This document shows positions 24,797-37,300 of a stretch of 64,000 nt of DNA, piece by piece (position 1 is the first letter of the stretch; every line of letters begins with the position of its first letter). A program made the position numbers and the translations under genes. Origin of the DNA: Amblyornis subalaris (taxonomy: Eukaryota; Chordata; Aves; Passeriformes; Ptilonorhynchidae); assembly GCA_018881555.1 (NCBI GenBank), contig JACAXG010000080.1, positions 1,267,314 to 1,331,313 of the forward strand. Reading direction: 5' to 3'. The notes under the pieces were generated by a model. The model saw only the letters and a list, made by a program, of their open reading frames with translations, was not told where the DNA came from and ran no database searches.

Positions 24797-25161
24797 AGAA
24801 AACTCTNTAGAAACATAAGTGTCTGCAAGCATATTTAAGTGCTGTTAGGAAAAGGACAGGGACCAATTATTTTGATTAGGCAATAAGGCCAGAGAAGACT
24901 TAGGANAAGCTGTTTGAGAAGGGTTAGTGTGGGGAGGATCCAAGGGAGGTGACCAGCTCCAGCAGCTGAGAGATTCCAAGCTAACTTTTGGGGAGATTTT
25001 AGGGATAGTGAGCTCCCTTCTGCTCTGAAGGAGGCTAATGGATTGGGTTGACCCATGTGGGATTCCTTCCAAGCCTGATGATCCTGTGGGTCCCAGTCTG
25101 CCAGCACACCCAGCTTGGCTTCTCTGGCAACTTTCCAGAAATAAAAATCTATCCATAGAAA

Positions 25162-25186
25162 GTGTGTGTGTGTGTGTGTGTGTGTG
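25162..25186. repeat. (GT)12 microsatellite
   Basis: Twelve and a half perfect GT units are followed immediately by 'cacacatcagtgtg', giving a short alternating purine-pyrimidine stretch. It is a typical vertebrate dinucleotide microsatellite and is likely to be length-polymorphic. Confidence 0.95.
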
Positions 25187-28100
25187 CACACATCAGTGTG
25201 AAACTCTAAGCGTGGAGTAGCAAGTTCTGGGGTTGTTTGGGATCTCTTTGCACATCACAGACAGTGCTGGAAAGGGCAGCTCCTCGTCTGTGCAGAACCC
25301 TGAGGCTTTGTGCTGCCTCTGACTGTGCCACAGAACTAAACCCAAGGTAATTTTCCAAGAATATCCTGTATTTTCTTGCAATTCCAAGCTTCTCTCTGCA
25401 TGCTGATGAATCTTCCTTCCTTCCTTCCACACAGGGAGAAGTGTGAAATGCAGGTGTAGAAGGAGGTATTTTGAGACATTCAGCTTACCTCTTGTTTTCT
25501 TAAATATCCCCAGTAAGTACAACCTTCATCTCAGGAGAATGTGCTTGGATCTGACTGACTTAGTCAGAAGTGTCTGCTGCAGGTGTCAGGATCTTTGAAG
25601 TGAAAGCACTGAGATATCCTTCCTTCTCCTGCCTAAGGACATCACTGCCAGGGAACTGGTTGCAGAATATTGATCTAGGACTCCAGTCTGGGGATTGTGG
25701 CAGTTCATCAGTTTAGTAAAAGGAAGGAAAGAAAATGAATTTAAAGAAGAAAGGAAGNAAAAAGATGCATTACTTTTTTGAAAGTAAAAGTCAAGTGCTG
25801 GAGTTTATTTTCTATCAGGTTCAGTACATCTAGGAAGGTTTAAAGTCCTATCAATATTAAATTATTTATGCGGCTTCATTCAGCAGCATCATAAATTCCT
25901 GGATTTTTAGAAGTTGCACTTGTAATAGTTTGTTTTTAATAGATCCTTTGCAAGTCTGTCTTGGCGATATTCCACATGACTGAGTGGAAGGTGGGGAGCA
26001 CCTTTCAGCATCATCATTCTTTGGCTGCACATTTTAACAGCCACCTCGAACTGAAGAGAAACACAACAGCCACAGAGTTATTTTCATGACCAGCCCAGTA
26101 GTTATTTGGGAGATGTGTCCACATGCTGACATTTACAATCACAAGGAGTAGAGATGCTTGACTCTAATGAGGTTCAACTTCTTAAAAAGCTGATGGCCAG
26201 ACCTTTTATTTGAAAACAGGGCTTTTTCTGCTGGTTTAGGCTGCTTGCTTCCTGTGTTATGGCACTTACACACCTTCAAAACAAGCTGCTTACTAAACCT
26301 CATATTGGNATTTGACGTTCTTGTTGTGCTGATACTGTAGGTCTGTGGATATCAAAAAGTTTGAGCTTCTGTGGCTGTAATTCCATTAGAAAAGGAAGAT
26401 CAAATCAGTAGAAATTGTTTAGAATCTTTTGGTCTTACCTTGTGTAAAAGAGATTTAAATATATTTGACTTGGCATTTTTTGATTCCCTCAGACAATTAT
26501 TAATTAAATGCCAGATTGCTGATAGAGTATGAGAGTACAGATGTCAAGCTGATGATGTGCAGAGCCCTTGAGTGANGTGTGGAGGAACAGAATCTGGCTT
26601 GTGGCATCCTGTTTATGTTTATGCTGCTATTTAGGGTTCACCTTACAGATANGTTCAACCTTGTGTTTACCAAATCTCATTCCTGTAAACCCCCTTAGTT
26701 CAGCCTCTCCCTACTGTGAAACTTATTCTGCATATCTCTGTAAGCAGTACAGAAATATTTATTTACTATATTTTTCTTTATACTTTGACTTTTAAAGGTG
26801 GTTTTCTTTTGAAACTGCTGGATCATTGTCTTTCCAAAAGCACCCATAATCACCTCCAGCTCCCATTCCTGCCCATTAGAACCCATTGTGTACAAATATT
26901 TAATATCACGTCTCACACTAAGCACTGTTTCCTGGTTTGCCTTGAGTAGCTATTAGGATTTAGTGCTCTTATGTGGGTATTGCAATTTCAGGCAGTGCCA
27001 GGAAAAAACTAATAACTCTACTTTAGCAGAGCTTAGGTTTTAAAAGTTAATGAGGGACACTTGAAAATTGGCAGCTTTTCAGTCTAAGGAGAAAGAATGG
27101 GACTAAGTATGATGTAATAGAAGGGGGGAAAAATGGAAGGCTCTTCCTTCTATTTGTCCTGCTCTTTGTGAGTTTGAAGGTGTGATGCTACAGCAGTAGC
27201 AGTGGGAGGTCACCAATGCTCCCAGGTGTGTTTTCCAGTGTCTGACAAGAAATACAAGTTTCCAAATGGGTATGCAATGGTAGGAGAGGCAATAAAGGAC
27301 ATAGAGCATCTTCTTGCTTCTTATCTTTTTTTTTTTTTTTTTTTTTGTCATTTCCTGGGTTTATAGGAGGGAGCATTTATGTGTGTGGGTGTAACTTAAA
27401 ATAAAATTTGAAAGAATCCTCTAGTCTGGAAATGAAAACCAGCAGAATTAAATCATAAATATTGTTTAGTCACTGCTGGACTGCCTGAAAATCACAGAAG
27501 GATCATAAAGTCCAATGGGAAAGGATTAGGAATATTAGTGGGAGAATTTCTTTAGGCTATAGCAGTGTTATTGCAGAGTTTTTACCAGGGATTATGAGCA
27601 TTAATCTGTGGTTACATCTGCAATTTACAGACCCCCTGAGACTTTTTTCAGAATGTGGCCATACACGGATAATAAATCACAGCCTTGTGATTATTAAGAC
27701 TTGGACTTTGGCAAGGATGAGGCAGCATTAGGAACCCCATTCAGAGGTTAAGGCCCTCATTTGCTTTTATCTCCATCATCTATCACCTCTTATTTTGATG
27801 CTTCTGAAGAGATTTGGACCTTGTCAAAGGTGAACAGCAGTACACAAGTGGGCAAGTGCAGGGGTTTTTTAATTATTCTTCCCCTGCTGTGACTGTTTCT
27901 GATGTAGCCCATGTCTGGACTTAGGAAAACTTATTGGAGTGACTCTATCCCGATATAACGCAGGAAAAAGTGGTGCTCTGGGTGTAGCACCAGCCATGGC
28001 ACATTTGTACCCATGGGGATGGGTGACACTGAACACCAAGGGCATCGCTGGCTCCCACTGGGAGCTTTCCCAGGGTATGCTCACAGGAGCTCTACGACAC

Positions 28101-29689
28101 TCTCATCAAAATGTTTGCTGAAAGTNGTGAAAGTTTTCACTGTGATTATCAGAAAATGGCAGGAATTTTAAAATTTTGTTAGAGTCTTGCAAAAAAATTG
28201 CCCAGCCTGTTTTTCCTTACCCTCTGCTGTCAGCCAAAACAATTTGGCAGAGCTTTTTCTTTAACAGTACAATCTTTCCAGAACTCAACACTTTGTTTGA
28301 AAAATGAAAATTTTTTTGCATTGGAAATTACATTGCTCTGTAAGAAATTGGGAGGGGAAAGTTTGATTACTAAATGGAGAATAAATGCTACGTTTTGGTT
28401 TTGTTATTTTCAGGCAGCAGGTTTGGGCCAATGCTCCATCTGATTTCAGTGGATTACCTTCAGGAGCAGGATTAATCAAAATCGGTTAGAAAGATGTGGA
28501 CACAAAGCGCAGCTGCAGGTGTTTCACTTGAAGTCTGGATTTTTAAATTCTGGTTTCAGAATCTTTCTAGGCTTGTGATTTGCCTGAAAATGGGCTGGGG
28601 AGTGTTACAAAGTGTTGATGGGATGTTTCTGAGTGTGGTGGGCAAAACTGATAATGATTAATTCATATTTTAGTATTTCTTCTTTCAAACCCCANTGCAC
28701 ACCTTGCTTTATTTTCCTGCTGTCTTGTATGAAAAGACTTTACAGATGATATTAAAATACTTTTTAGATGCTATGGAAATACAAATAAAGAGTAAGAAAT
28801 AATAACTAAAATGTGGTTTGCTACCCTGAGAAATGTAGTGATTGGGTAAGCTTGTGCAAAATCTAAAATGGGTAAAAAACCCACCTCAACCGTATCTTGT
28901 CTTTAGAGAGAGAGAGTGAGAGGCATTAACTTTCTTATATGATATTTTTCCTACTTTATCCAGTTCTGGTCAGATCTGGTGCCTTTTTTAGAACAACTCN
29001 ATAGGTAGAAGAAAACACATTCTCTTTTGGTTTTTAATTCAGAAATTAGGAGCATCAATAAGATGTCACCACGTGTGAAAAGGCCAAACCTGCTTGCATT
29101 TGTTGCTGTAGGGAGGTCAGCGATGGAGCCTGTGGGTGCCTGGGTCTGTTAGAGCTCACTGGGGGCTGCAGCACAAGTCAGGTTTGAAGGAGAAGGAGGA
29201 CGTGGGGACCTTCAGACTGCACTGCTGTAGTCACACAGTGCCCAACAGAACTTCATCTCTTACACACTAAATAGGAAAAAGACTTTGGGATCTGAAGGCT
29301 AGCTCTTAGAGGAAGCCAGGAATGCTGTCCTTACAAAGTGGACCCAGGGCTCAGCTGCAAAGAGTTACTGCCCAAAGGCTTAGGCATTGCCACAGTTCCT
29401 CTCGTAAAGAATCAGTGAGTGACAGATCTTGAAATGGCTGTAGGACTGGAACTGGTTCTGAGTTTCCAATGAAGTGTTCCCCAGTCTTCCTGGTCAGGCT
29501 CTGGTGTGGGATGAGCAGTGTGGGAAGTCAGGATGGTGCTCGGGACGTGCCGGTGGGAGGGATGGTNGGATCAGCACAGCAGCTCCAGGACAGCCTGTGG
29601 GACAGCAAGGCAGGGGTGAAGGACAGCTTGGCACACCTGGCAGCTCCCTAAACTGCTGTGGGNGGCTGGATGTGCTCTGGGGAGAAGNG
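25187..29689. other. unique non-coding DNA
   Basis: No gene recognised. The interval includes a purine-rich tract at about 25720-25765 and a T21 homopolymer at 27326-27346. The GC-richer end (about 29440-29689) precedes the CR1 tail and has an unusual cluster of Ns (29567, 29663, 29689, 29694, 29728). Confidence 0.55.
27326..27346. repeat. T21 homopolymer tract
   Basis: Twenty-one consecutive T bases. Read on minus it is an A tail, but the DNA on its high-coordinate side has no recognisable retrocopy and no polyadenylation hexamer just before the tract, so I treat it as simple sequence. Confidence 0.9.
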
Positions 29690-29873
29690 GCTGNAGTTGT
29701 GGCTGATTCTTGCCTGGAGGGAAACCTNCTGTTGCCCAGAGGAGCTGTGGCTGCCCCATTCCTGGAAGTGTTCAAGGACAAGTTAGGGTCCTGGTGAAGG
29801 GTGTCCCTGCCCATGGCAGGGGCTGGAATGGGATGATCATTAAGGTCCCTTCCAACCCATTCTGGGATTCTCT
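29690..29873 (+). mobile_element. CR1 LINE 3' end, truncated
   Basis: The CR1 wording 'cagaggagctgtggctgccc' is followed by 'gtgtccctgcccatggcagg', 'ggtcccttccaaccc' and a decayed terminal octamer pair ('attctgggattctctg'). The short frame LPRGAVAAPFLEVFKDKLG, ending in a stop, corresponds to the ORF2 C-terminus also seen at 15.2 kb. The first roughly 40 bp are N-rich and align poorly, so the left edge is uncertain. It is inactive. Confidence 0.9.
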
Positions 29874-31272
29874 GTACACACCTGGGGAAAATGGGCCAAT
29901 AGACCTGTGGCTGCAGTGGGAGTTGCAGTCGGGCATGAGACAACTTGGGAGTCACCAAAACCCTTCCCCAGCCAGTTGAAAATCCTTGCACACATTCCTC
30001 TGTGCACTGTTCCTTCAGCACACGAACCATGTGATGTTTGCACGTCTTGCCAATGGAGTACTTTGGGGAACAAAATGTATTATTTTTAAGATGGTTTTCA
30101 TGATATCCAGTACTAGGCTGCTTCCAGCTAGACTGAGATCTTGTGTGACTTTCATTTTTTATTGATTGAAGCCAACTCTCCTATACCAGTGTTAGTTACT
30201 GAGAAGCTTTTCTCTTGGTCCTTTTCATGGATGTTCTCCTTGCAGGAGGATTTCAGTGCAGCATTTCAGAATCAATGGAAGGAGCCAGACAAGACAAGCC
30301 ATGTTGTAAAAATATTCCTTTTTAATTTTTATCTCAGACTTTCCCATCATTCATTTTCCTGCAGTCAGAGGACCAGCACACCAGATTTCACCACCAGTAC
30401 CTCAACAAGGCTTTTCTCTGGTTGCTCAGCCCAAGCTTTCTTATAGACCAGCTTTTAAGGTTTGATTACTTTTTTATTCCCTTAAAGCTATTCCTCCTAT
30501 GTAAATCACAGTAACACCCACCTGTGCATCTGCCACGTGAGCAAGGTTATTGGACAGAAAGCTCTTTTGCAAATTTTCATCGTTCCCCACTCTCTGCTTG
30601 GGGAAAGTTGCTGTGGGAATTTTCATCTGATGAAAGGTCAGTTGGGAAATGTGAGGTCTGACATTTCTGTTGTGCACAGACAGCTATAATTATCTTCATA
30701 CTTTTTTGCTCCACACTTATTGAAAACAGATTTAAGGAAAGAAAAAAGAAAGCAAAACTTTAATTCAAAACTCACTAGAAGAAAATGCAGGCTATTTCCA
30801 TGAGGTCCCCAGCCAGAGCTGAGCTTTATGTTGTTCCTGCCTATAACCTACTTGTATCCATCTCACCGTCTGTAGAGATTCTGGGACATCTCTTTTATCC
30901 TGAGACTGTGTATAAATATGTTTATTTATATATAATGAGAAAACAAGAGTCACGTCAGTATGTCTTACACTATATCCAAAATACAATGCCCAGAGAAGAA
31001 CTCAGGGCAAAATGATGGTTCATCTTTTATTCTTCCCAGTACTTTCACGATTAAATTCCAGCTGTCAAAAAAAAATATTCCTTTTGGTTCAAAAAAGAAG
31101 GATAATTTTTCTCCCTTTCCCAGTGGATGTTGACTGCCTCGGTGGAAGAAGCTCCCATTCCATTGCCAATGAGTTTGTGAGGGAAAGGTCCAAGGCAAGG
31201 GAAGGAAAACAGTCCCTGCCTTAAGTGCAGCAGCCTGTCCCAGGTGGGAGTTTTTGACATCAGCTTTGTTTG
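29874..31272. other. unique non-coding DNA
   Basis: No gene recognised. An acceptor-like 'ttctccttgcag' ending at 30245 is followed by an open plus-strand frame to 30446 beginning EDFSAAFQNQWKEPDK. It has no recognisable domain, and single acceptors of this strength are common in introns. Confidence 0.5.
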
Positions 31273-31316
31273 CCAACCAACCAACCAACCAACCAACCAA
31301 CCAACCAACCAACCAA
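31273..31316. repeat. (CCAA)11 microsatellite
   Basis: Eleven perfect tetranucleotide units are bounded by 'tttgtttg' and 'tcagtg'. On the minus strand the repeat translates as WLVG units, which is a by-product. A perfect tetranucleotide array of this length is likely to be polymorphic. Confidence 0.97.
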
Positions 31317-34300
31317 TCAGTGTTGCTGCTGACACTTCTTGACCCACACTAAACTGCATACACTCAGTAGTGTGTCAAATAAGCATAACTGGCCTCCTTC
31401 TATGGAGGGTAATTCCCTCTGGTTTAATAGATCATCCTCTTTCCAGGAATCATGTGGATGTGAGGAGCAGTGCTTTGTGGTGGCAAGTTCTGCTTTATTA
31501 TAGCTTTCTGGTAACTGCTTTCTGTGCTAAGCTGCATTTCCATCCCTGCTGTGGATTTTGTTTCCAGCTGGTGCCAAACACCAAAATAGATGTTTATCGG
31601 TTTGGCCTTTCCGCTTTGCACTTNTGCCATAGCTTAAAAATACTGCAAATCTGGCTTTGAGATTCCTGGTGCCTGATAAGAAGAAAGTATTCTCCTAGGA
31701 TAAATCCACTGAGATGTGTTTGGATTATCAGGGTGGGTTGAATCCATACTGATNAGCTTTATTCTGGTTCAGGGTTTCTCTATGGTACTGCTGTGGTTTT
31801 ATGCTCAGTCTGATACACTCTGCTGCCCTGCTGCTGGCAGGGAGCCCTGGAAAACTGGCACAAACTCCACTTTGGGGGTTCTGNCTTATTTTAGAAATAT
31901 CTGATCCCATGCCCACACCAGATCTGGATCAAACTGTGCCATGGGGTGACCTGGTACTGCATGACCTGGTCTTGATGCTGGTGTAACTTTGAATAACCTG
32001 AAGATGAACCTAGATGTTCAGACTGCTGCTGGTTTTTCTGCTGAAAACAAGTCTGCAGGCATTTACATGTGAAGGATCTTGCACAGAATGAAATAGTAGC
32101 ACTGTTACATTTTCTGAGCTAAAAAATAGCATTATTTAAACAAAGTACCCATAAATAAGTAACATAGCCCTAGTAATTATGAAGTACTTTGAATTCACAC
32201 TGTGTAGTTCATCAGCCTTTGTCTCTGCAGAGGGTAATGTAGCCAAAATAAAAGTTTTATCTCTAAGTCAATGTGGAACTCAGTTGTAGGCACCAGAACA
32301 GAGCCAAGGTGGCAGGAGGGGGATCTCTGGCATGCCCAATTGTTTTGGAGTAAAACCTTTGGGAGAAAGCAGGGGCTGACTCCCTGCCAGCCCTCCCCTT
32401 TCTGCCCTGTTGCCCAGCTTCAGGTTTTAAGACCTTTATCCTGAATAAAGCCTAGGAAAATACATGGAAAGGAAGGATTGTAGCTGACAAACGTCCATTC
32501 TCGCTGTGACTATCCCTTCACTCATTTACTCTGGTTTGCCAAATGTCTGGTTGCTATTTTCATTTACATGGATGCTACTTCATGGTATTGCTGTGCCCAT
32601 TCAAAGCATTCCCAAAACTCCTGTGGGAGTGCAGACAGCCTCGAAGAGTGTTTGAAGGTTAGAGAGTGGTGGTTGTTNGTTCATTTTTAAACTTTGTCTA
32701 AGTCTGCAAGGAAATGCATCTTCCAAACTCTTTTTAGAGAATTCTAAACATATTTTTCTACTAAAAGTATTTTTGCATCTGTTCTTGCTTTTTCAAGCTG
32801 GTTCTGAGTTTAATTCAAGCAGAATGTTTTCATGCTTTCATCTAAAAATAGCTTGCCTGCATTTTTTACCCATTAGTCCGAGAGAGGCTGTGGCGCTGTT
32901 CTCCCACCTCATCATCCTGTTCTTCCTCAGAGGGCAGCAGCAATGCCAAGCTGTAAAGATCCATTCCAGTGCTGGTGTCCGGCTCTCAGAGCAGTCCCAC
33001 GTAGTTCTGCTGGCAGTGCAAAATCCAACCGTGGCTCTGTGACGGGGTTGAACCTATGGAGGAGTTGCTGAGCTGTCTGTGGTGTGTTCAGCTCCTCTGT
33101 TCTGCTCAGTCAAGGCACTACAAACACCACTCCTGCTGCAGTACAGGCTCCTGCAAACGCTTGGTGATGTCCTCTAAAGGGAAACAATGACCAATGGAAT
33201 GTCTGGTGAGAGCCTGGGGGNCACATACCCTAAGGAAGGGGAGCCACCACTAGGAACCAAATATTGATGTTTGCACCGAACTGCGATTTCCCAGGAACGT
33301 TGTGAGTGGCTGCACAGAGATTAGGAAACCAGGAAATCCCATCTGCAGACACACCAGGGTGTGGAGGGAGACTGGTGTGAGTTTGGTGTGTCCCTTAGAG
33401 CAGAAAGCAGGCAGGACAGGAGCCAGATTTGGAAGAACAGCCAAGGGAGACCTGCCACCCTAATGTGGTGGGCTGAACAGTAACTGACTGCTAGGTTTGT
33501 ATTCCCAGGGACCAAACAAGAAATCCAGTCCGCTGATCAGCCTGTAGCTCCTGTCTTTGCTTGTTTCCTTAGGTCCTTGCTGCCTGGGAAGTTGGTAGTT
33601 GGCAGATTGCACAGAGGCAGAACTCAACACCAGGGAACTTCCTGAGGGTTCCCCTTGGCACAAATGCTGGCAGCCTATGCTCAGTTATGATCAAGGCTCC
33701 CAAATCAATCCAAGGACCATTTCTTGTCCATCTCAGATACTTATGGATGTGATGACAGTGTAGATATTGCTGAGAAATTTCTGCTTTTCCCCTAAGCCAT
33801 GCTGGGAGAAGTTATGCTTCTGGGGGTCATTCCCATTCCCTCACAGTTCAAGCTTGTTGTGGGTTCTCCATGAGAATTCAGCCCGTGGCTGTTACATTTG
33901 GGGAGTTGGGNCCTTTGGATACTTAAGTGAGGAGAGTGTCTCTTTCGTTTTGTTAATGAAGTTTTCCAGTGATTCTGCAACTGCTATTGCTATTGCCATT
34001 GTCTTGAGATAATATTCAATTCATTGGCTGTACTAATGTCTGTGCTGCTACAGGGCCAGGCTGCCTGAGTTGCAACCCTTCTTTATTTCAGCTTCTGTGA
34101 GCTTGGAGTAATCTGTAAAAGGTATCAGTAACCTAATGATTCCAGAGCTTGAGACATGAAAGCTGAGGTGGTGTGCAGGTTAATCACAGCACAGAGGCGA
34201 CCAAACATCTCTGGGTTTGCCAGACCGTTTGGAGTTTCATGGACTAAGAGGCAGCATCAGAGATGTTGGCCAAATTTGAGTGTAAACTGGGATTGAAATG

Positions 34301-37300
34301 ACTGGGGAGGCAGGTGATGCCATCCACAGAAGCAAAGGGGTATCCAGGATGGTGCTGGGATGGGGAGGAGAAGCTTGCATTGGCCATTGCTGCGTGTGAT
34401 CCATGGCTGCGTTTCCCATGGCTCCGGTGTGTGGGATTAAGGAATCCTCGCTGTGGTCTTGTGAACATGTTCCTGCACATGGTTGGTTGGCTTTGTTCTG
34501 ACTTTACTTTCTTTTGTCACAGCCTTGCAAAGCGCCTCACCCTAATTCAAACCACATGGACTGGGATCATGTCATGCTTGGAAAGGAACCAATCAAACAA
34601 GACAGAAGGGATGGGCAGGCCTTGCTTGTTTTAACAAACGTAAGGAAAACATTTCTAAGGGGATATTCCAGAAAACCATGCTTTCTCCAAGGCCTTGGAA
34701 CTGATGGTTCAGCTCACAGGTTACCCTTATCTCCCAGAGGGACGTTTGGAATTACAATGAGCTTCGTTCTCTTGTTGCNGATCCCTGGTTTTGGTTAAGA
34801 ACACACTGAAGTGTATCCATGAGCACCACGATCTTCACATCCATTTTGCATTCTTCCCGGTGGAGATGTTGCTGTTCATTTTGCTGATGCACAGGATCAT
34901 GTGCCCAGCTGGTTCATAAAAACNCACCTGAATCCTCACAGTAGCTCTGATTAAGTTACTAAAGTAAATAGAAGTGTGAAGAAGGAAATTGGTGGTGGAG
35001 AGTATTAGAGGACTGATAATCCCACCAGCTAAAGGGNTGGGAAAGGAAATTGTCAATGTTTTAATTACCAGGTGTTAAATCATTATTTCTAGAGAAATTT
35101 CTGCNTGTGTATCATAGATGTGTTTCATTATTCAACCTTTAAAACAGTTGNTTTGCCTTTTCTGAGCTTTTTGTCTGGATTTGTTCTCATATCAAATTCT
35201 TCCTTACTAAGGAATAAAGCAATTTTCAAGATACCATAAGTTATTTGTGTAAGACACAGAAATTGGCTAACATTTACATGTAAAAATATATATTTATAGG
35301 GCATGTTACCAACAGTTAAGTCCTGAGAGGGACAGAGGAGAAATTCAGCAGGAGAAATAGATTCTATTACTTGTAGAATTTTTAATTCTACATTTTTTAT
35401 GAAGTCTGTGTAGTTTAATAATAACCATCTATAAATTCAGTAAAGCACATATGGATTGTTACCATGAATTTGGTTATTTTTTAATCTAAGCTCTCATCAT
35501 ACAACAAACCAGAAGGTAGATATTATATCATGAATAATATTTTTTCCCCATCCAAATTACCAAATTTCAAGAGTGTTTTTGCAGTTCTTTTACATCTAAT
35601 ACCAAGATTTTTAACTCTTACAAATTCCTCATCTTTTTAACCATTCCAGTTGCATCTCTTATTAAATCCTGGATGGTTTATTGTTGCTTTTTCATTATTT
35701 TAACCAAATCTGTGCTTCTGTTGCTATCATCTGTGTTTCTGTAGTGTGGACTCGTGTCTAAATCCTTCCCCACAGCTCTGTCATTGCAGAGCCTGCAAAA
35801 GGCTGAGCACAGGCTGCTCACAATGGTCAAGCCTCTCAAGTCTGCTGAAACCTGCACAGGGGCCAGCAAAACTTTTAAATATATTTGATTTCAGGGATAA
35901 AAAAAAAACAGTGCTGGTAGCACCCCATTTGCATTAGGGACTTGAATTTTCTGCTTCTAAGAGTTCNTCAAAGCTTCTAATAAAATAAACTTCTAAGGGG
36001 TGATCTCACTACAGAAAGTGGGAAATGANCTTTTGGTGTAAATTTAAGCCTGTTTTGACTCAGTACAAACGAGGAAGAATTCCACTGCTGTCAGTGGATT
36101 TCTGTCATCACAGAGCAGATCGGGAGGAGCCCCACGGCACTCTCGCAGTGCCACGAGCACAAGGCACGGCACTGTAGTGCTTCTTCACTGCCCCTGCCAA
36201 ATGTTAATGGCATTGCTTGGCAGCTTGGGGAAACTGGATAACGCTGAAGTTCCAAGAGGCACATTGTAATGGCTGTAAACGTTGTTTATATTTGATACCT
36301 TCAGCAGATACCCCCCCAAAGAAACATTTTTCTGGTTTTCTGCCCTGATCGCCACGGAGCTGTGGAGTCAGCACAAGAGCCGAGGGTGAGAAGGCTCAGC
36401 CCTCCTGCAAGCGTTAGCAGCTGTGCAGAGCAGCAGCCCCAGCGCACTACCACCACATCCNGCATATGGAAAAGAGGGACCTTGTTTCCTGGACTCTGTT
36501 TGGTTTTTGTTTATGCTCTTTTGTGACCAAGTAAGTCAACATTACTCGTTCCAACAGAATGTGCACTAAAAGAGCTCAAGATTTTTACTCAATGAGCATT
36601 AATTCCCCTTTTCCATATTCTCCNAAAGGCTTTGTCGGCAGGGTTTTTTTCTAGCTAAAAAGAGAATTATTGGCTAAGTATTAGCCACAGATGTGCTCCC
36701 TGATAACCAGATTTGACTCCACTGGGTGGAATGATGGAATAGAAGAATTGAAGAATTCTTGGGCACCTCAAGTTGTTTTCCCATAAATTCACAATAAATG
36801 TTGTTATATTCCTAAGTGACCTAATCCTTCTTATGTCGAGCTCAAAGCAAAAGTATGACAATAAAAACTCAAAACACTTTATTTTGTTATCCTGACACTC
36901 CCTCCTCCTTTCCTTTAAAGATGGATCTTTCAGCCAATTTGCTATTTGCTCCTAAACATCTTTCCAGATCCAGGCCATAGCATAACTATATACTTTGGTT
37001 AATTTTCAAGTGGCAACACTAAATTTTCATTTATGGACACACTTTCATGTGCAACTGCTATCGACTTGTATCAGAGCTTTGCCAAAGTGGTGATTGCACA
37101 CATCGTCAGTACTCCTGCCATGTGTATTCACATCAGTGACCAAGGGACAACTTGGTTAATTCCACCTCTCGCTGGGTCAGATCCTGCCTGCAGTGAAGCA
37201 AATGTTTGGAAAATACTATTAGCTCCTCCTCAGCTTTATGTATACCTGGTCTTAACAGTGAATTAGAGGAGACAAAGCAGAAATTGAGTATTATTCATTT

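Larger units (their letters stand above)
22486..25161. other. unique non-coding DNA with ATTTA cluster and inverted repeat pair
   Basis: No gene recognised. At 23306-23325 overlapping ATTTA pentamers occur, which resemble an AU-rich element but could be a small (ATTT)n microsatellite. A perfect 16-bp inverted repeat pair lies at 24178-24193 and 24781-24796. Between the arms I see no transposase or known repeat. Minus-strand frames of 128 and 101 codons overlap this interval without recognisable domains. Confidence 0.55.

Noticed and set aside
24845..25191. Minus-strand His/Thr-repeat peptides
   Set aside because: Translation of the (GT)12 microsatellite in two frames.
27326..27700. Processed pseudogene with A tail on the minus strand
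   Set aside because: The T21 tract could be an A tail, but the adjacent DNA has no polyadenylation hexamer close to it and no recognisable coding remnant.
30246..30446. Exon-like frame after 'ttctccttgcag'
   Set aside because: Acceptor is reasonable but the downstream peptide has no recognisable family and quickly becomes low-information Ser/Thr/Phe-rich sequence.
31051..31359. Minus-strand protein with WLVG repeats
   Set aside because: It is translation of the (CCAA)11 microsatellite, not a gene.
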